The position numbers and the translations under genes are program-made. A stretch of 6,148 bases of DNA from Candidatus Brocadiales bacterium (GTDB lineage: Bacteria; Planctomycetota; Brocadiia; Brocadiales; Bathyanammoxibiaceae). The first letter of the stretch is position 1. Each line of letters begins with the position of its first letter. The DNA lies in contig JAUQZZ010000117.1 in NCBI GenBank assembly GCA_030586765.1, forward strand, positions 1 through 6,148, in the 5' to 3' direction. Positions 5,454-6,148 of this stretch are shown here, piece by piece. The notes beneath the pieces were generated by a model. That model was given only the letters and a program-made list of their open reading frames with translations. It had not been told where the DNA came from and ran no database searches.

Positions 5454-5507
5454 TGTAGTTGCTCGATAAATCGAGCTTATAATGGCCCCATAAATGGGGC
5501 AACTACA
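5454..5507. repeat. Element B: REP/BIME-like double hairpin with GTAG feet
   Basis: An outer stem TGTAGTTGC (5454-5462) with GCAACTACA (5499-5507) encloses two perfect hairpins. They are GCTCGAT-AA-ATCGAGC (5461-5476) and GCCCCAT-AA-ATGGGGC (5485-5500), joined by a linker reading TTATAATG. On each strand a GTAG tetranucleotide lies just 5' of a hairpin. This is the arrangement known for REP sequences recognised by RAYT (TnpA-REP) transposases, and a head-to-head pair of such REPs forms a BIME. Confidence 0.85.
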
Positions 5508-5544
5508 ATCTAATGTAGAACCCCTCGAAGGCTCAGGACAAGTT

Positions 5545-5601
5545 GGGTAGCCGCGGGTCTCCTGACCCACAAATTTTGGGTCGGGAGACCCAAAACTACC
5601 C
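5545..5601. repeat. Element C: third double-hairpin element with GTAG feet
   Basis: GGGTAG (5545-5550) and CTACCC (5596-5601) form the outer stem. Inside are GGGTC-TCCT-GACCC (5555-5568) and GGGTC-GGGA-GACCC (5578-5591), separated by the 9-nt linker ACAAATTTT. The two inner halves can instead pair with each other as one 14-bp stem with a single G-T wobble. The layout matches elements A and B although the arm sequences differ. Confidence 0.8.
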
Positions 5602-5639
5602 TTCTTTCCATTTCTTAATCTTTCTAAGGCCGATTCGGG

Positions 5640-5712
5640 TTCCCCTCCCTTGTCGCCTGGGGCGGCCCTGGAGCTGCCCACAGACCCGCCTCAGGCGGGA
5701 TGGGAGGGGGAA
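5640..5712. repeat. Element D: GC-rich double hairpin without GTAG feet
   Basis: TTCCCCTCCC (5640-5649) pairs with GGGAGGGGGAA (5702-5712), with one bulged G. It encloses GTCGCC-TGG-GGCGGC (5652-5666) and CCCGCC-TCA-GGCGGG (5685-5699). The plan resembles elements A to C, but GTAG is missing, so it may be a different or decayed family. Its right arm is part of a G-rich tract. Confidence 0.6.
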
Positions 5713-5721
5713 GGGGGAGGG
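5697..5721 (+). other. G-rich tract with G-quadruplex potential
   Basis: Five runs of three or more G (5697-5699, 5702-5704, 5706-5710, 5713-5717 and 5719-5721) are separated by loops of 1-2 nt. This satisfies the usual G-quadruplex pattern on the plus strand. It overlaps the right arm of element D, so the two structures exclude each other. It lies about 125 bp downstream of the PagL-like stop, on the non-template strand relative to plus-strand reading. Confidence 0.6.
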
Positions 5722-5844
5722 TAAATTTTTGTATCCTACACCTTGGTTGTATAAGAGCTCCTTTGAAAGAACCCAACATTATGTTTCTTATCTAAAGTTC
5801 AAATAGAGGGATGTTACAAAAGGTAGTTCTTGTGTGAAGTGGGA
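5713..5844. other. Spacer with no recognised feature beyond the G-tract end
   Basis: After the G-rich tract the spacer is AT-rich. I see no gene, tRNA or convincing promoter in it. No hairpin followed by a T-run is visible after the PagL-like stop, so its terminator remains unidentified. The stretch 5371-5453 between elements A and B is equally plain. Confidence 0.6.
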
Positions 5845-6148
5845 CTAGCGCAGGAAGTCTATCCCAAATAAGATGAAGCTGCTGTCAATACCACGGTTCG
5901 GGCTGGCAGTGCCGATATTGGAGACATGACGGAAGCGGTACTGGAAACTAAGGGCAGTGGTATCCTTCAGAAAATATTTTATCCCTACCCCTCCCTGGGG
6001 GCTGGCGTTGAATCTGGAGCCAAGCTCATGAACCCTGAGGTCTGTATAGAGGAAACCTGCCCCGGTAGAGAAATAGGGTACAAACTTGGTACCTGTCTCA
6101 AAATTATAGGTAAACAGTACGTTTAGGCCGACCTCGGGGGCCTGGCTG
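5845..6148 (-). CDS. PagL-like lipid A 3-O-deacylase / acyloxyacyl hydrolase (C-terminal part; 5' end outside the window)
   Basis: I read this frame by hand on the minus strand: 100 residues are open from the window edge to a TAG at 5847-5845. Alternating polar and hydrophobic stretches (NVLFTYNF, VPYFSTGAGFLY, ASPQGGVGIKYFL, TALSFQYRFRHV, SFILFGIDFLR) indicate outer-membrane beta strands. FRHVSNIG...SPNRGID near the end is the hallmark of the PagL family (Pfam PF09411), which removes an acyl chain from lipid A at the outer membrane. In Pseudomonas PagL the catalytic residues are His, Ser two residues later, and Glu twelve after that Ser. Here these are His74, Ser76 and Asp88 of the visible part, so the acid is Asp instead of Glu. 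The ending in a short strand is normal for a barrel. About 690 bp of gene-free DNA follow. Confidence 0.82.
   Translation of the reverse strand, partial: SQAPEVGLNVLFTYNFETGTKFVPYFSTGAGFLYTDLRVHELGSRFNASPQGGVGIKYFLKDTTALSFQYRFRHVSNIGTASPNRGIDSSFILFGIDFLR

Noticed and set aside
5439..5681. Minus-strand 80-codon open frame in the repeat cluster
   Set aside because: It is built from elements B (part), C and D and a dispersed repeat fragment, and has no ribosome site; the palindromes explain the sequence.
5192..5712. CRISPR array as an explanation for the repeat cluster
   Set aside because: The units are palindromic elements of differing sequence and spacing, not identical direct repeats with regular spacers.

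Overview
The window looks like chromosomal DNA from a Gram-negative, probably anaerobic or respiratory bacterium. The evidence for an outer membrane is a NlpD-like lipoprotein and a PagL-like barrel enzyme. The evidence for respiratory or nitrogen redox chemistry is a secreted octaheme cytochrome c of the hydroxylamine oxidoreductase (HAO) family. Genes often use AGG for Arg and ATA for Ile, and the spacers carry palindromic repeats of kinds widespread in Desulfobacterota, Nitrospirota and related genomes. The sequence alone does not settle the phylum.

Every gene I can support lies on the minus strand, so the natural reading order is from high to low coordinates. At 6148-5845 is the C-terminal part of a PagL-type lipid A deacylase. 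A gene-free stretch of about 690 bp (5844-5153) follows. It holds four consecutive fold-back elements (A to D) and a G-rich tract. Next comes a TIGR01212/YhcC-type radical SAM protein (5152-4151), then a two-gene cassette of small uncharacterised proteins (4090-3845 and 3832-3569). The first gene of the cassette has no ATG, GTG or TTG start. It appears to begin at a CTG placed 8 nt after a Shine-Dalgarno sequence and just downstream of a perfect TATAAT box.

A tRNA-Gly(CCC) gene with a near-consensus promoter follows (3476-3402), then a NlpD-like LysM/LytM lipoprotein (3295-2588). A palindromic spacer (2522-2451) separates it from the octaheme cytochrome (2381-849). The cytochrome overlaps a DMT/EamA-family membrane transporter by 4 nt (ATGA); the transporter runs off the left edge (852-1).

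Functionally, the left part is a translationally coupled periplasmic cytochrome and inner-membrane transporter. The middle holds cell-envelope and translation housekeeping genes, and the right part an outer-membrane remodelling gene. The most unusual content is the tight cluster of double-hairpin elements. Three of them carry GTAG at both feet, as in REP/BIME elements mobilised by RAYT (TnpA-REP) transposases. The other notable item is the small two-gene cassette bounded by a 13-bp direct repeat.
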